Origin: Dryococelus australis
Taxonomy: Eukaryota > Arthropoda > Insecta > Phasmatodea > Phasmatidae
Direction of reading: 5' to 3'
NCBI GenBank assembly: GCA_029891345.1
Contig: CM057009.1
Location: 230,445,178 to 230,509,177, forward strand
DNA length: 64,000 nucleotides
Shown one piece after another: positions 1 to 11,270 of this stretch (position 1 is the stretch's first letter; every line of letters starts with the position of its first letter). Below the pieces are notes generated by a model. It was not told where the DNA came from. It was given only the letters and a program-made list of their open reading frames with translations, and searched no databases. Both the position numbers and the translations under genes were made by a program.

Positions 1-2
1 CG

Positions 3-188
3 TTGGAGGTCTGTGTGGAACCATGGTTTGTCCGGTTGCTCGTAGGGAATGTTGAGGTTAAGTTCAAAGTGGATACAGGGGTCGATATTATGGTAATTGG
101 GTTAGAGTTAAGTGACCGCCTGAAATGGTGCTTGATAAAACTCACAATAAACTGTTTAGTGCTGGGAATGGAACTATCAAGTCAATGA
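3..188 (+). pseudogene. Retropepsin (aspartic protease) domain of the Gypsy pol
   Basis: The 61-residue reading frame contains the retropepsin active-site signature VDTGVDIMVIG (residues ~24-34), with the catalytic Asp-Thr-Gly intact. In retroelements this homodimeric protease cleaves the Gag-Pol polyprotein. The flap and C-terminal strands are cut short by a stop at 186-188, so the domain is not functional as it stands. The start is arbitrary because the frame is already open at the window edge. Confidence 0.75.
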
Positions 189-305
189 ATTCCACTTGTA
201 GGGAGACCTGCTTTGGGAGCTTTTAATATCATCACCATATATGACAACAGAGCCTTGGAGGAGGTGAACGTATAGAGGGTGAGTTCTGAGAATGCACATC
301 AGATT

Positions 306-1000
306 GTGGGTAAATTCCCAGAACTTTTCACAGGTTTAGGTAAACTTCATAAAGAATATGAGGTAGTCCTAGAGGAGAGCTACGAGCCGTATGCAGTTGC
401 AGTCCCGAGACAAGTCGCACTACTATTGAAAAATTAGGTAAAACTGGAATTGAATAAAATTGTGAAGGAAGGGGTAAAAACATCTATCGAGAAACCAACG
501 GAGTGGTGTACACCAATGCTGGTGGTGTCCAAGACTGATGGGTCAGTCAGAATCTGTGTAGACTATACAGAACTGAATAGGTATGTATGATGAGAATGCC
601 TTCAGCTTCCTTTCAGCAGTAGAAGAATCACTGGCACAGTTAGGAGAAGCAAAAATTTTCAAAAAATTAATGCTTCAAGGGAATTTTGGCAAGTACCTTT
701 GGCAAAAGAGAGCGCAATTCTGACTACATTTCTAACATCATTTGGGACATTGTTTTTTAATTGCTTGCCATTTGGTATAAATTCAGGGCCAGAGCACTAC
801 CAATGCAAAATGCAAGAAATACTGCAGGGAATAGGTGGTGCTGTCAACCAGGTGGAGGAGATCCTCATTTATCGTACTACATTGGAAGAATATGATTTGT
901 GGGTGCAGTCCGTACTTGCCAAGTGCGAGTTCAAAGTATAGTCTGTAAAATTTCTAGGTCTCATTATAAGTGAAGGAACGGTTCAGCCAGACCCAGACAA
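306..1000 (+). pseudogene. Reverse transcriptase domain of the Gypsy pol, catalytic pair lost
   Basis: Palm and finger motifs can be followed across frames: EKPTEWCTPMLVVSKTDGS, then VRICVDYTELNR (first catalytic Asp) around 500-580, then the CLPFGINSGPEHYQ block near 765-805 that precedes the active-site hairpin. Where a Gypsy RT should have the Y/F-x-D-D box, this copy reads NQVEEILIY (about 846-872), so both aspartates have become glutamates. Stops at about 435 and 588 also break the frame. This enzyme would have copied the element RNA into DNA; the copy cannot be active. Confidence 0.85.
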
Positions 1001-1045
1001 GAGAAAAGTTATAAGAGAAATGCCAAAGCCAAGTAATGTCACAGA

Positions 1046-1640
1046 TTGCGACGAATATTAGGTTTGACAAACTACTCACGGAAGTTCATTACAAAGTTGT
1101 CTGAGATAATCCAACCATTAAGAGAAATGCTGAAAAATGGTAATGAGTGGATATGGGGTGATAAACAAAAGAAAACCATGGAAACAATCAAGCAGGAACT
1201 GACACAGCAGCCGACCCTAGCCCTTTACAGACACGGGGCCCCACTCAGAATTCCAGCGGATGCTTTATCATACGGCCTAGGGGCAGTGCTGGAACAGCAA
1301 AAAAAACTCAGTGGAAACCCATAATATACACATCAAGGAGTCTTAGTAAAACGGAAACCATATATGCCCAAATTGAGAAGAAAGCTTTGGCAGCCATTTG
1401 GGAGTGTGAGAAGTTTAGGGAATACATGTTAGGTACTTGTGTACAGATTCTCACAGACCACAAACTGCTGGTGACGCTACTTGTATATCTAAGCCCCTTG
1501 CAGACCTAACAGCCAGACTACAGAGATTACATGTGTGGTTAATATGTTTCTTTTATACCATTCAGTATGTGCCAGGCAGAGAATTCCACATACCAGATGC
1601 TCTTTCTCGGACCCCAATCGAGAAAGCAAAAATGAAGGGA
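1046..1640 (+). pseudogene. RT connection and RNase H domain of the Gypsy pol
   Basis: The frame from 1046 begins with the connection motif LGLTNYSRKFI (usually LGLxxYYRxFI) and continues through PADALSYGLGAVLEQ, where the first catalytic Asp of RNase H is normally in TDAS; here PADAL keeps an Asp. A frameshift near 1324 leads to the PGREFHIPDALSR block near 1570-1610, the usual end of Gypsy RNase H. RNase H removes the RNA strand during reverse transcription. The domain order and spacing are normal for the family, but the frame is broken at least twice. Confidence 0.85.
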
Positions 1641-1719
1641 AGGAGATCCTGGAAGAATAATAGTCCATCCACAACATTATACCGGAAACACCATTTTCAG
1701 ACATATGATTAGCAGAGAT

Positions 1720-2879
1720 CAAGGAGGCTTAAGATAAAGACCCGGAATGCCAGAAACTGAAGGAATGTATCGGCCATGGATCCTGGTACAAGGACTCCAT
1801 ATACTGGTTTGTGAGAGGACAGCTGACATGCAATGAAGGGCAGATCATGAAAGGGACACAGATTTTTATTCTGGCACAGCAATGTCCAGAAATGTTGAAA
1901 AGGATATATGAAGGGCATATGGGAGCTGTGAAATGTCATTGGCGGGCACACGAGTGGTGGCCTAACATGTCTACTGAAGTGAAGTGGATGGTAGAAACAG
2001 CCAGAAATGCATTGAACACAGGACACAAAAAGCAGAAACACTACAACTCTCACCGCTACCAGACAGACGTTGGGAGGTATTGGGAATAAATATAATGGAG
2101 CTCAAACAGAAGCAGTACCTAGTGATCCAAGATTACTATTCCAGGTTCTTAAAAGTAGTGACTCTGGACAAAATAACATCTAGGGCAGTGATAGGATGAA
2201 GAATATTTTCGCCAGACATGAAATTCCACAAATGGTACGAACAGACTGGGTGCCCCCACCCAGTTTACATCATTGGAATTCCAGGAGTTTGGCAAGGAAT
2301 ATGGCTTCAGCCATAGGATATTTAGCCCACGATTTCCACATTCAAATGGTGAAACTGAGAATGCGGTAGACATTTCCAAACGCATTCTGTTCAAATCAGA
2401 AGATCCTAACCTTGGCCTCCTCTCCTACAGATATTCACCTTTAGGAGTCAGGTTTATCACCAGCTAAGCTGTTGTTCGGGCGGAAGCTGAGAAATACATC
2501 ACCTATGATACCGCCACAGCTTCGACCTATTTGGGACAATAAAGCAGCTGTACAAGGTTTTAGGTGCAAGGATTTGGCACTTAAAGAGAGAAACAGGAGA
2601 ATATATGATAGGAATAGGGGAGTCAAAGATCTGCCTATCCTAAGGCTGACGACAGTGTGGATCACTGACGTGAGCTGTTATGGGAGAGTCCAGACTGTTG
2701 GAGAAACACCAAGGTCATACGTGGTAGTTACTGAAAAAGGCTTGCTATGTAGGAACAGGAGGCAGCTTATAAAAGTATGGGAAGGAACAGAGGAAGGGAA
2801 AATAGGCAGACAGACTATAAAAACAGTTAATAAAAGGGGAACTGTTAAAATATTAGGTTCAAGAAAACAAAACAAATGA
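1720..2879 (+). pseudogene. Integrase domain and C-terminal tail of the Gypsy pol
   Basis: The HHCC zinc-binding region is recognisable as IYEGHMGAVKC...WWPNMS (1895-1975), although the second pair of cysteines is lost. The core begins with WEVLGINIMELKQKQYLVIQDYYSRF; the first catalytic Asp (normally in G-x-D-x-M-E-L) is Asn here. RTD near 2240 and SNGETENAV near 2345 mark the second Asp and the Glu. After a stop at ~2466 the frame 2472-2879 continues with MFGRKLR and PRSYVVVTEKG, the ordinary C-terminal tail of this pol lineage. Integrase would insert the cDNA into the chromosome; this one has lost a catalytic residue. Confidence 0.85.
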
Positions 2880-3073
2880 GGAGGAGTAAGGTAGCAGGGA
2901 ATCCTGAGGATGACACTAGCCATGCAAGAGAGAGAGGGAGAACATCAAGCCTTATTGAAGAGATGCCATTTCTGGGATTTCCAGTAAAGGAGTGTGAGAG
3001 AAGTTTAGTGTCATCAAAGGCCAATACAGGCCGTGGTGAGAGATGCAGTAGTGATCAAGTTGTCAGAACTTAA
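2876..3073 (+). other. Short open frame after pol, unrecognised
   Basis: A 65-residue frame rich in Arg, Ser and Glu overlaps the end of the pol tail. I recognise no domain in it. It probably reflects the purine-rich 3' end of the retrotransposon rather than a separate gene. No alternative evidence for coding is visible. Confidence 0.25.
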
Positions 3074-3430
3074 AGTGGGAGAACAGTGAACAAACCTCGC
3101 AGAATCGACTTGTAGATGGAAGTGAGGTTATGCAGATACAGAGTTCAGCAGTATTGAACTATACCTAGTAGTGTAATATGTTGTACAAATAGTGAAGAAA
3201 TAACAGATAAAGTTCTAGTGGAGGATTAGGTCTAGATGTACTGTACTAGCAGAATTGACATAATTAGTGAGATAAAAGTTAGGAGTGATGTAGTGTAGGG
3301 ATATTGGAGACACAGAGGTTGGGAGGCCTGGGCAAGGGCTAGGACAGTGGCGAGTAAAACATGGTGGCCTATTGGTGTGTACTACAACTAACACCACAGA
3401 AGGTTATTTCTTTAAAAGAAAATCGTGCTC
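3072..3430 (+). repeat. Polypurine tract and probable 3' LTR remnant of the Gypsy element
   Basis: The run AAAGTGGGAGAACAG at 3072-3086 is purine-only except for one T and one C, and it sits where the plus-strand primer should be, directly after the last pol codons. What follows should be the 3' LTR, but no matching 5' LTR is in the window, so its end cannot be fixed. The limit given is a guess based on where the sequence character changes. Confidence 0.35.
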
Positions 3431-3529
3431 TATTTTTCACAATAATGCCATTCTAAGCTTGCTTCTTCCAGTGTGATGTCAACTCATGTAGATAGGTCCT
3501 AAATGTATATGTATAGCTTCTCCAGCTCC

Positions 3530-4140
3530 ATGTCAAGTTCCGAAGATTGACTGGACTAAGTGCTGCCTTTGCAAGAAAAGTAGCTAATACTTGTTCAGCC
3601 CTCGCAACATATATCTTTACATACAGTACTGTTCATAAAACTTTTGTAGATAATCTTCTTGAACTATCTTCACTTGGGTAGCTTCCTCTTATATTGACTT
3701 ACAAGTACATGATGATGGTAAATGTGTAGAAACTGCTTTGATAGAAAACTCTACTAGGTGGCAAGAATATTTGGTGGAAGGGGATGCTTCTGCAAGTTTC
3801 TTGACATATCAAACTCTTTGCTAAATGTTTTGGTTGCAGACAGTGTGGAAATATGTTAAATAAGTGCCAACTAACTAAAGATCTGGGACATCTGCAAACA
3901 TAAAATGAGGTGTGTGTCATTTGTGACTGTGGGCCAAAGTAGTTGGTACAAACCTTTGAGAAGAGTTTCTGTGTTGGCTATGGACAAACACATTATTGTC
4001 GTAGTAAAGGTGTTAGGTGATGGCAAACTTCTACCACATTAAGAACAGGTGATTTGATTCCAAAAGTGGCAAAATATCACACATGTTGCTTTACTGAACT
4101 TTACAATCATCATAGGAAGCTAAAAATACAGAAACCCAAC
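3530..4140 (+). pseudogene. Remnant of an uncharacterised Cys-rich invertebrate protein family
   Basis: Although no frame is open for long, joined pieces read like one protein: DWTKCCLCK at 3549-3575 (a C-x2-C pair), HDDGKCVETALIENSTRW at 3705-3765, a second cysteine pair (VCVICDC) near 3910, and GDGKLLP followed by KVAKYHTCCFTELYNHHRKLK to about 4125. I know this order (two CxxC modules, a DGKLL segment, then a KYHxxC-LYN segment) from large uncharacterised proteins scattered through insects and cnidarians. Its function is unknown to me. Several stops and shifts show it is long dead. It lies immediately upstream of LTR copy A, which may have truncated it. Confidence 0.45.
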
Positions 4141-4172
4141 CAGATTGCTGATGCATTTGCTTTTTTTACATG

Positions 4173-5643
4173 TGATGCCAGCTAACAGCCAGCTGCGTTA
4201 AGACCATGACGGCGCTCACCACTCATGTGACTTGTGGACACACATGTGCGCAAAGAGGCCATAACCTGAACTTTGCTGTAACTGAATATTTATTTAAGTG
4301 TAAATTATTTCTTTTGTTTTATTTTCAGGTTCCCAAGTGTTTTAAGTGTTTAAAAATGTTGCAAAATGTTTAGTTGCGAATTTAAAATGTGCGCTGCGCA
4401 AAGAATAGAAACAATATTATTCTGGAATGAACGCCATCATAAAAGACATTTAATGAATACAGAAAATTTACAATTTGAATGTGTAATGTAAATCTATATT
4501 TAAATTATTTATTTGCCATTTATTTTAAATGATAAAAGATTCACTCAGTATTCATAGCCCTTCCACTTGTGTGAACTCCGTAGGCAGCCATGGTAGGTCT
4601 GTGTGACCCCTGCCTCTGGGTAGTCCATCAAGGAGAGCTGGTGAGGTAAGACGCTGTCACGTATGCACTACAAACTTTTTGCACTGATGTAGATTACAAT
4701 AGCGCACTTTCAGTATATCAGTTAACCTTTGCCTTGCATACGTTTTGCCAGACATTTCCCAGTAGTATGCTTCTGGTTAACCTTAATATGTGCCCTTGTG
4801 GCTTTTTAAATATAAATGAGGAGAAAGGAAGAAAGATGTCGGAGAGGCGCGCAGCCCGTGCAACTTTGAATCAGGCGCCATCCGCCTATGTTAAAGGTGT
4901 TTCAGTGTAATTTCTGTTTAAGTGCTGCGTGGAATCTTAAGGGCTTCAATTATATATATATATATATATGTATTTAAGGGTATTTTTCATGTTTAAATAG
5001 TTTTACGGCCACATCATTTGCGACCACGTGGTTAACAGCCGCCAGATCAATATCTGTGCCATCCATGCACTTTGAGGGTTTATTTGTGTAATATCATGTG
5101 CACCATAATTAATTTCTGGGTTTTATGTATTATTTCATTCAGGGTTCTGTGTATTTTCATGTAATTGATGCTTTGTATGTATGACCACGCAGTATCATTT
5201 AAGTTTAATTTTCCCAACATCAGGCATGCTACAAGCCTAGAAATGTCTCAATCTGCAGGAGAATATTTTTCTCAACAACATTAACAATTTGTCTGACCAT
5301 GATTTGCAGTTCTTACAAAGAAATACTGCAATTTCACCTTTACAACATGATCCGCTACAAATCTTATCCAGTGGTATCCGCGCCATATAAGCTTTCTTTC
5401 ACGCATCTGCGTGTTTATTGTGATCATCCATGCCGTGTCCCATTTAGTTTCATATGTATTTGTATGAAGATGTTATTTCTCTCCTAGCTGGCTATGTGTA
5501 TAGGCTGTCACCACACTCACCACGTGCTGGGAGACACGCCCTGATGAGTCCGCGTTAGCGATGCCAAATAATCACATGTGTTTGCTGTTCATTTCATAAT
5601 TCTCCGTGCCCTGCCTTCAGGAAAAATCTGCAGTCCACCCTAG
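4173..5643 (+). mobile_element. Long LTR, copy A, 3'-truncated
   Basis: This stretch aligns, with moderate divergence, to the reverse complement of 25434-26899. Anchors include the start TGATGCC, the block GACCATGACGG, AAAATGTGCGCTGCGC at 4385-4400, the ATGTCGGAG segment at 4835-4843, CACGCATCTGCGTGTTTATT at 5401-5420, and CAGTCCACCCTAG at 5632-5643. In copy B the element begins TGATGCC and ends GGCATCA, which is LTR-like. Copy A loses similarity right after CCCTAG, so about the last 430 bases are missing. A short frame at 5299-5487 also exists in copy B (25564-25752) but carries no recognised domain; I treat it as conserved LTR sequence rather than a gene. A short AT repeat lies at 4952-4969. 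Confidence 0.75.
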
Positions 5644-5768
5644 TCAATCTTATTGTTTATGTTCTCGTTAACATTATCTACAAAACTATTTATTCTGCTA
5701 TTTACATTACTTAATTGGCTACTCAGTCCTTCAATCAATGCTCGAAGTGCTTCCATGTCTGCCAACAT
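5640..5768 (-). pseudogene. Truncated gag-like N-terminus with coiled coil
   Basis: The frame begins with ATG at 5768 and runs 42 codons. It reads as an amphipathic helix: MLADMEALRALIEGLSSQL, then alternating Asn/Ile/Val heptads (NVNSRINSFVDNVNENI). Short coiled coils of this kind are common at the start of Gypsy Gag. The stop at 5640-5642 lies in sequence that also matches LTR copy A, so the frame was cut off by the junction. Its place after a leader and primer site supports gag identity; sequence alone would not. Confidence 0.4.
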
Positions 5769-6745
5769 TTTCCTGGTTAGCATTCACAAATTTCTTTTTA
5801 TACCCCTGGCCAATTAATATTACAATTATATTTACAAATTTATCCTGCAAGTTAATCACGTACTGTAATACTAATTGAAATAATTTTATCATTAAATTTT
5901 TATAAAATGCCTCAATCCTATGTCTGACACCAGTTTTACAATTTCTCTCTCTAGAAATTAAGTGGGCTATACCAAGTTCGCTAAGGGATGGAGGTCTTAA
6001 TTAAGTAAAAGAATTAATTATAATTTTCTAATTTTATTAACAATAACTACAGCAAAAATTCTCTCAACTCAACTTCTCACTATATCTTTAACTGTTCACA
6101 ATTCACACCAATTAATAAAATTTATAATTACCACTAAGAAAGCAATGAAATTAAATAATTAAAGATCAGTCACAATAGACAGTGTATCAACCTATTCAAT
6201 TATTTTATCATTTATGCATCCATATTTGACAGTTCAGATATTTACAATAAAATCCGTATTACACTTCCATTCAGTCCCACCTCAGTTCAGTCCATGCCCC
6301 ACCAGTCGCAATGTTCTAGTGTCCTCCAAGCTCCTCATGCGCAGTAGGCTTCATTCGTTGGTTTCACACCCTCTCGTCCAGTCACACCATAAACTCCTGA
6401 CCCGCTGTCGTCTCGTCTCGCAATCTCTTGTCGTCATCCACACTTCACTTCTCTCGCACACACTCGTCCAGATGGCCTCTGTCAAAGACTGCCGGGAGCT
6501 GGGCCGCTGCAGTATATATATCGTCTAGGCCGTCACCCAGAATCTTCCCCAACTCACGAGTTGTGCCAAGGAGGGCCGAGGCACCAGCCAGTCTCACCAG
6601 AACATTCTTGCATCGTCGCTATACATATCGGAAACTCTATCAGGCAAGAGGAGGTCTGTGACGCCAGCAAGTCTCACCGCTGTCAGTATTCACTGGATTC
6701 CCAGAAGCCGGACTTCCAAGCCGGTGCCAGCTGCAGCACGTAACA
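5640..6745 (-). mobile_element. 5' end of an LTR retrotransposon: LTR, primer site, leader, gag start
   Basis: Read on the minus strand, the segment starts TGTTACGTGCTGCAG at 6745, contains a TATATATATA box at 6512-6521 and ends its LTR near 5933. Directly after it comes TGGTGTCAG (5924-5932, minus), a sequence of the type used as tRNA primer-binding site in Gypsy elements. A 160-base leader follows, then a short reading frame. The LTR would be about 813 bp. The element stops dead at about 5643, where LTR copy A on the opposite strand ends. Only the primer site and the terminal TGTTA support the LTR call, since a second LTR is absent. Confidence 0.55.
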
Positions 6746-9700
6746 ATATGTGGTTAAATTTCTCTGTCCATACACATAATACCAATAATCAATATGTAAC
6801 AAATTACTTGCCTTCATACGTATTATCATCTAGCAAAAACTACATTTTGTGATCTGGAACCACTGCGGAAATTTTGGGGGTGTCCACGTTAGGTGGACCA
6901 TCCTGTATGTGGCGAAGGAAGAAACAATTGGAAAACCGACTGCTCCAACTAATTTGTTGGTCAAAGTAACGGACACCACCTTGTCAACATTTACAAGACT
7001 TTACAACTGCAATGTTTTTTTTAAAACTAATTATATAATAAGTGAAAAGTGTGTACCCTTGCAGGTTCTTCGGGTCATTTCAGGAACATAGGTTTTACAT
7101 CCATTTGCTAAGAATAACATAGAATAGTTGTTCTGTTTATCTAAAAGAAGTTAGTGTTTTGCCAAGAAACCACCTCAAAAAGTGAGTAATTTGTTACATT
7201 GCAAAGGAAATATTTTTCCTCCTGGCTGACACAAAAATTGCTTTTTGAATATGGGATCATATTCGCCCAATAACTTTTGTTCTGTAGATTAAAAAAAATT
7301 TTTGTCCAAATTATATATTTTTACAAATTTTTAACTATGGTAAAGCTATTTTAAATTATTTTCATTTGTAAAATTAAGTGGCCCTCTTATCCCGCACATT
7401 AAATGGTAAATAAGTTTTATGCTACAGAACTCATTCAAAAAAGTTTAAGAATTTATATAGATGTCTGCTCAAGTATATAATTCTTCAAGTGCACCGGGCA
7501 TGTTAAACTTTTTCTTTCTTTTTTAAAATCTGAAGTGTATTCTTAAATGCATAATTATAATCAGACATTAAAAACCCAAGCAATGTAAATGTTCATCTTT
7601 GGTATTATGCCGTGAATCAATGGGTATCTATTGATTGCACCCTTAAATATTGCTTTGCTCATAAATGGAACTTAACTCTTGAACAGAGAGCCAGAGTTAC
7701 CTCTAGTATTTCATTGCTCTAGTTAAATGTGCCAAGTAAAATAAATTCAGCTAAGGAAATCCATTACTTCTGGATTATTGCTCTGTGTTAAAGTTTAGAG
7801 TATAACTTGGAAATCATCAATTTATAAATTATATTTTTTTCCAGATTTTCTGAAGCGTATTTTTTTTTTAACATTAGGTAATCATGTACTTTTGCTGAAG
7901 TGTAATGTAAAATGTTTTAATTACTCCGCAGAACACTATAAAATTGTATTTGATATTGTACTTAAGTAAAAAATATTTTCAACGTACCTATCGACAACTG
8001 AATTTCTTTGTTTCCCACCAGTGTTATCGCATGTGGAAATTACAAAATGTTGAAAATTTACTACTTTTCCAAGCTTATTTATAAAAACTGCAATTTTGTC
8101 ATCTATATTCTATCATGTTTGACACATTACTATTCTAGCTGGTGTTCTAATCCCTTCCTGCTAAAATTTCAGATGATTGTGGAAATGTTATGTTTTATTT
8201 TAAACTGTGGCCTTTATAAGAAGGAAAATCTATAAGGTAAAGAAAAACAGGAAAAGTTTAAACAAAGTAACTTTTCTCCCTCACTAAATTTAAGAATTCT
8301 GACAGCATTCCCTGAAAGTGTTAGCAAAATTAATAATACATGTTTATCTATAAACTATCGAAACACCATTAAAAAAATTAAACATGTTATTTTAATTTTG
8401 CCCTGGGAGAGACTCTTACTCTTTGAATGCATACTAGCTCTAAACTTGTTTTATACACGTGAGCTGCAATGTTTTGTAGAAAACCAACATTTTTCAGTCT
8501 GGCCAGTATCATAATACTTTGGCCAGAAATTGTGTACTATAATGATGAGCCATATTCCTTTAGACAGTAAACAGTAGCTGTTGATACATTATTGTGCTCT
8601 GAGAACAACATATCTGCATTTGTGTATGAATGACAGAATTCTTGTAATTTAAATAATCATCGAATAAAAATGAAAATAATAGATTATTCAATGTGTTAAA
8701 AACTACTGAAAATATATTGTTCTATTTAAGCATATCAAAATGTTATGGTTTTCTATGGTAGGGTACCATAACATTTTTCTTTTTACTTCACATCACCCTC
8801 TCCTATTAATTTTCTTAACATATAACTTTTTAAAGTGTTTACCTTGTAGATTTTGACAAACGGAAAATATTTTATTGAAGTGTTTACTGTTACTTCTGAG
8901 CTGAATCAAATAATTGCTACGTCTCAAAGTGAATGTCTTGGTGTTCTAAATTTGGATTTCAAATAGCCAATGAAAAATGAAAATTATTTTATTCACAAAA
9001 ATTGTATTTGGACTTTTTATATTTAAAATTATTGGTAAATCTTAACATATTTTTAGCATTTATGTACAGTATGAAAAAGAGAGCAGTGAGTTATACTGCA
9101 ATGAGGATAGAAATTTGTAGGTAGCGTAACATAATTCTTTTATATTGTTCCAAACTGTTCAATTGGTTTGAAGCAACAATGCGAAAAGAAATGTTGAATG
9201 AAACAAAATTGGATAAGCATAAACTTTTTTTATTGGTTTTTAATAGGGGCAGTTATGTATTCAATGGTAGTATGGAATTCTTTTGTTGTGTTAATGTGTT
9301 TGCTGCATGCGTGTAATCACTGGCAGTAAACATCTCTCAAGTGTAGTGCAGCAAGAATGATGTTAATCCACCATCCACTCACCCTTACTCTGCAACTGCA
9401 GTAAAGTGTATGGAACTCAAGTATATAAACATTAAAAAAAGTAGTGTTGCATGAGAGTTTCCCCTCAGCTTTACACAACCCTGTAAGAAACTGTAGTGTG
9501 ATAGGAATGTATAACATAACTTTGCAACCGAATATGCTACATCAGTTGAGGTACAGATGCAGCAGTCGTTTCATCTGGCTTATGAACTGTCCGCCTCTGC
9601 ATGTAATATTTGTTTGGCACAACCAAAGGTTTGTTTTATTAGGTTTTATCCCCTTTTATTTTCACACTTTGAAAAATATCTCTAATTGGGTCCACACACC

Positions 9701-11270
9701 ATATGGCAGCAAGTGAATCAAGGAAGTTTGGCATTCTCAACACATGTACACTCAATTGTCCGCATGTAGCCAGTATACTTACTGTCTAAAAGTAATGTAT
9801 TCGTAATCTTGGCCACTGTGCACTGTGATGAGCTGTGGGATGTTATACAATCATAACTCAATGATATAACTAACCCAAATACAATTAAATTTAAATATAC
9901 ACATAGAGAGAAAGAGGCACACACATCATTGAATGGAATACCTTTAAAACCACAGTAAATTCAACATAACACAGCACTTTGAAAACTCACTTTACCTTAT
10001 TATTTGGAGGGAGAGGGAGGTTATGCCGACTAAAATGAAGGGAAAGAGGACAGAAAAATTTTAGGGGAAAATTACCTCACCATTTCATTTTATTCAACAG
10101 CAATTGCACATTTTTATAAAAATTAAAGAATTATATATAATCTCTTGATACTTATTTTTGACAATCTAATGGGTAAAAGGGGGAAGGTGTTACAACCCCC
10201 CTCCCTTTGGCTATGCCCAGGTTTGAATGGTTATGAAATCTGTTTGTGTATGTGGAAAAGAATTAATGCAACATCTAAGGTACTGTTAAATGCTACCTTT
10301 AGTTAGAAAAATATCTACTTCTTAGTTTATATTGACAAGGCATTCAAATATTAGAAGATAATAATGCAAGTACGTACTTAAATACAAAGTAATATCATGC
10401 ACAGTGACGTTATTAGCTCATCGGAAAGTTATATTTTTTGTTCGTAAATATAATTTTTTTTAAATTAAATAATAACAAGCACTTAAAATTTATCTTAGTC
10501 TACATGAAACTGCTCTGCAAGAGTATATAAATCTACAAAATTTAGTTTATTGTATGTAATTGACTTCCAAGAACTAAAATTTCGGTACAGTTAATTTTAT
10601 GCTGTACAGTAAAACAGAGTTCTGAAAATTTTAAAATTTCAGAGTTCACAACTTGTGACAGAAGAGAGAACCTTTTTTTTTAGCAGTCTGCCATCCTATT
10701 CAGCAAACTGCTGGCAAAGCCTGTGAAAGACAATTATACATGCTGTTCAAACGATATCAATGTTTCCCACATAGCAAAATATTTTCTTACTCCAAGCAAA
10801 CTATTGTTTTTAACATACAAATTATATTAATTAAAGACAATCATACTGTATAACTGATGATGTGCTAGCTAGTAAAGTGTTACATATGGTCTACTAAATA
10901 GGTACATTCTAACAGCATGCAAACAGACAATCTGCATTTAAGCGACAATATTATTTTGGGCAACTATATAATTTATCTATATATTTGGGGTTGAGGGCAT
11001 GTGTGTGGACGGTTAGAACAAAAACTGTTTAGATGAATGAACAAATATTCGTTTAGCGCAAAAATATAAAATTTTAAAAATTTAATTGTGTCAAGAAACT
11101 TTTTTGTCGAGGGTGATGAAATGCTGTAGCTGTTTCCATCTATCTTTGTGTGATTCTTGAAATCAATGTGTGTGTGTCATTAGTATGTTTTGTAGATATA
11201 TAAAATAAGTTACATTACATAATTTGTCAATTTGTACTTTATCCTGGTTGTAGTAGATTAAAGGATTAAA
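6746..11270. other. AT-rich non-coding stretch
   Basis: I see no coherent gene over these 4.5 kb. Open frames here are short, AT-driven and without recognisable motifs (for example 8008-8235 and 9444-9716). A purine-rich patch at 10004-10060 and a C-run flank at 10194-10210 may be ends of an undetermined repeat, but I could not match them as inverted repeats. Confidence 0.5.
8737..8777. repeat. Perfect 13-bp inverted repeat (hairpin)
   Basis: AAAATGTTATGGT at 8737-8749 is repeated in reverse complement at 8765-8777, with a 15-base spacer. It has no T-run to make it a terminator and stands alone. It may be the closed end of a decayed foldback element. Confidence 0.6.

Larger units (their letters stand above)
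1..3086 (+). mobile_element. Degenerate Ty3/Gypsy LTR retrotransposon, pol and 3' end
   Basis: Translating the plus strand in shifting frames gives the standard Ty3/Gypsy pol order: aspartic protease, reverse transcriptase, RNase H, integrase (Zn-finger, core, C-terminal tail). The gag end lies outside the window. At least five frameshifts or stops separate the readable blocks, and key catalytic residues are lost, so the copy is old and dead. The integrase comes after RNase H, which rules out Ty1/Copia. The internal region ends in a purine-rich run at 3072-3086 that would be the polypurine tract before the 3' LTR. No envelope-like reading frame is evident. The order of domains is seen directly; the family name follows from it. 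Confidence 0.9.

Noticed and set aside
5299..5487. Short frame shared by LTR copies A and B (FTHLRVY motif)
   Set aside because: Similarity is explained by the DNA-level repeat; it has no domain and no consistent start, and is only about 60 codons long.
5550..5590. CTGATGAGTCC inside LTR copy A, as in a hammerhead ribozyme core
   Set aside because: The required GAAA box and a closing stem II are missing, and copy B has GGGACGAGTCCC at the same place. The resemblance is limited to one word.
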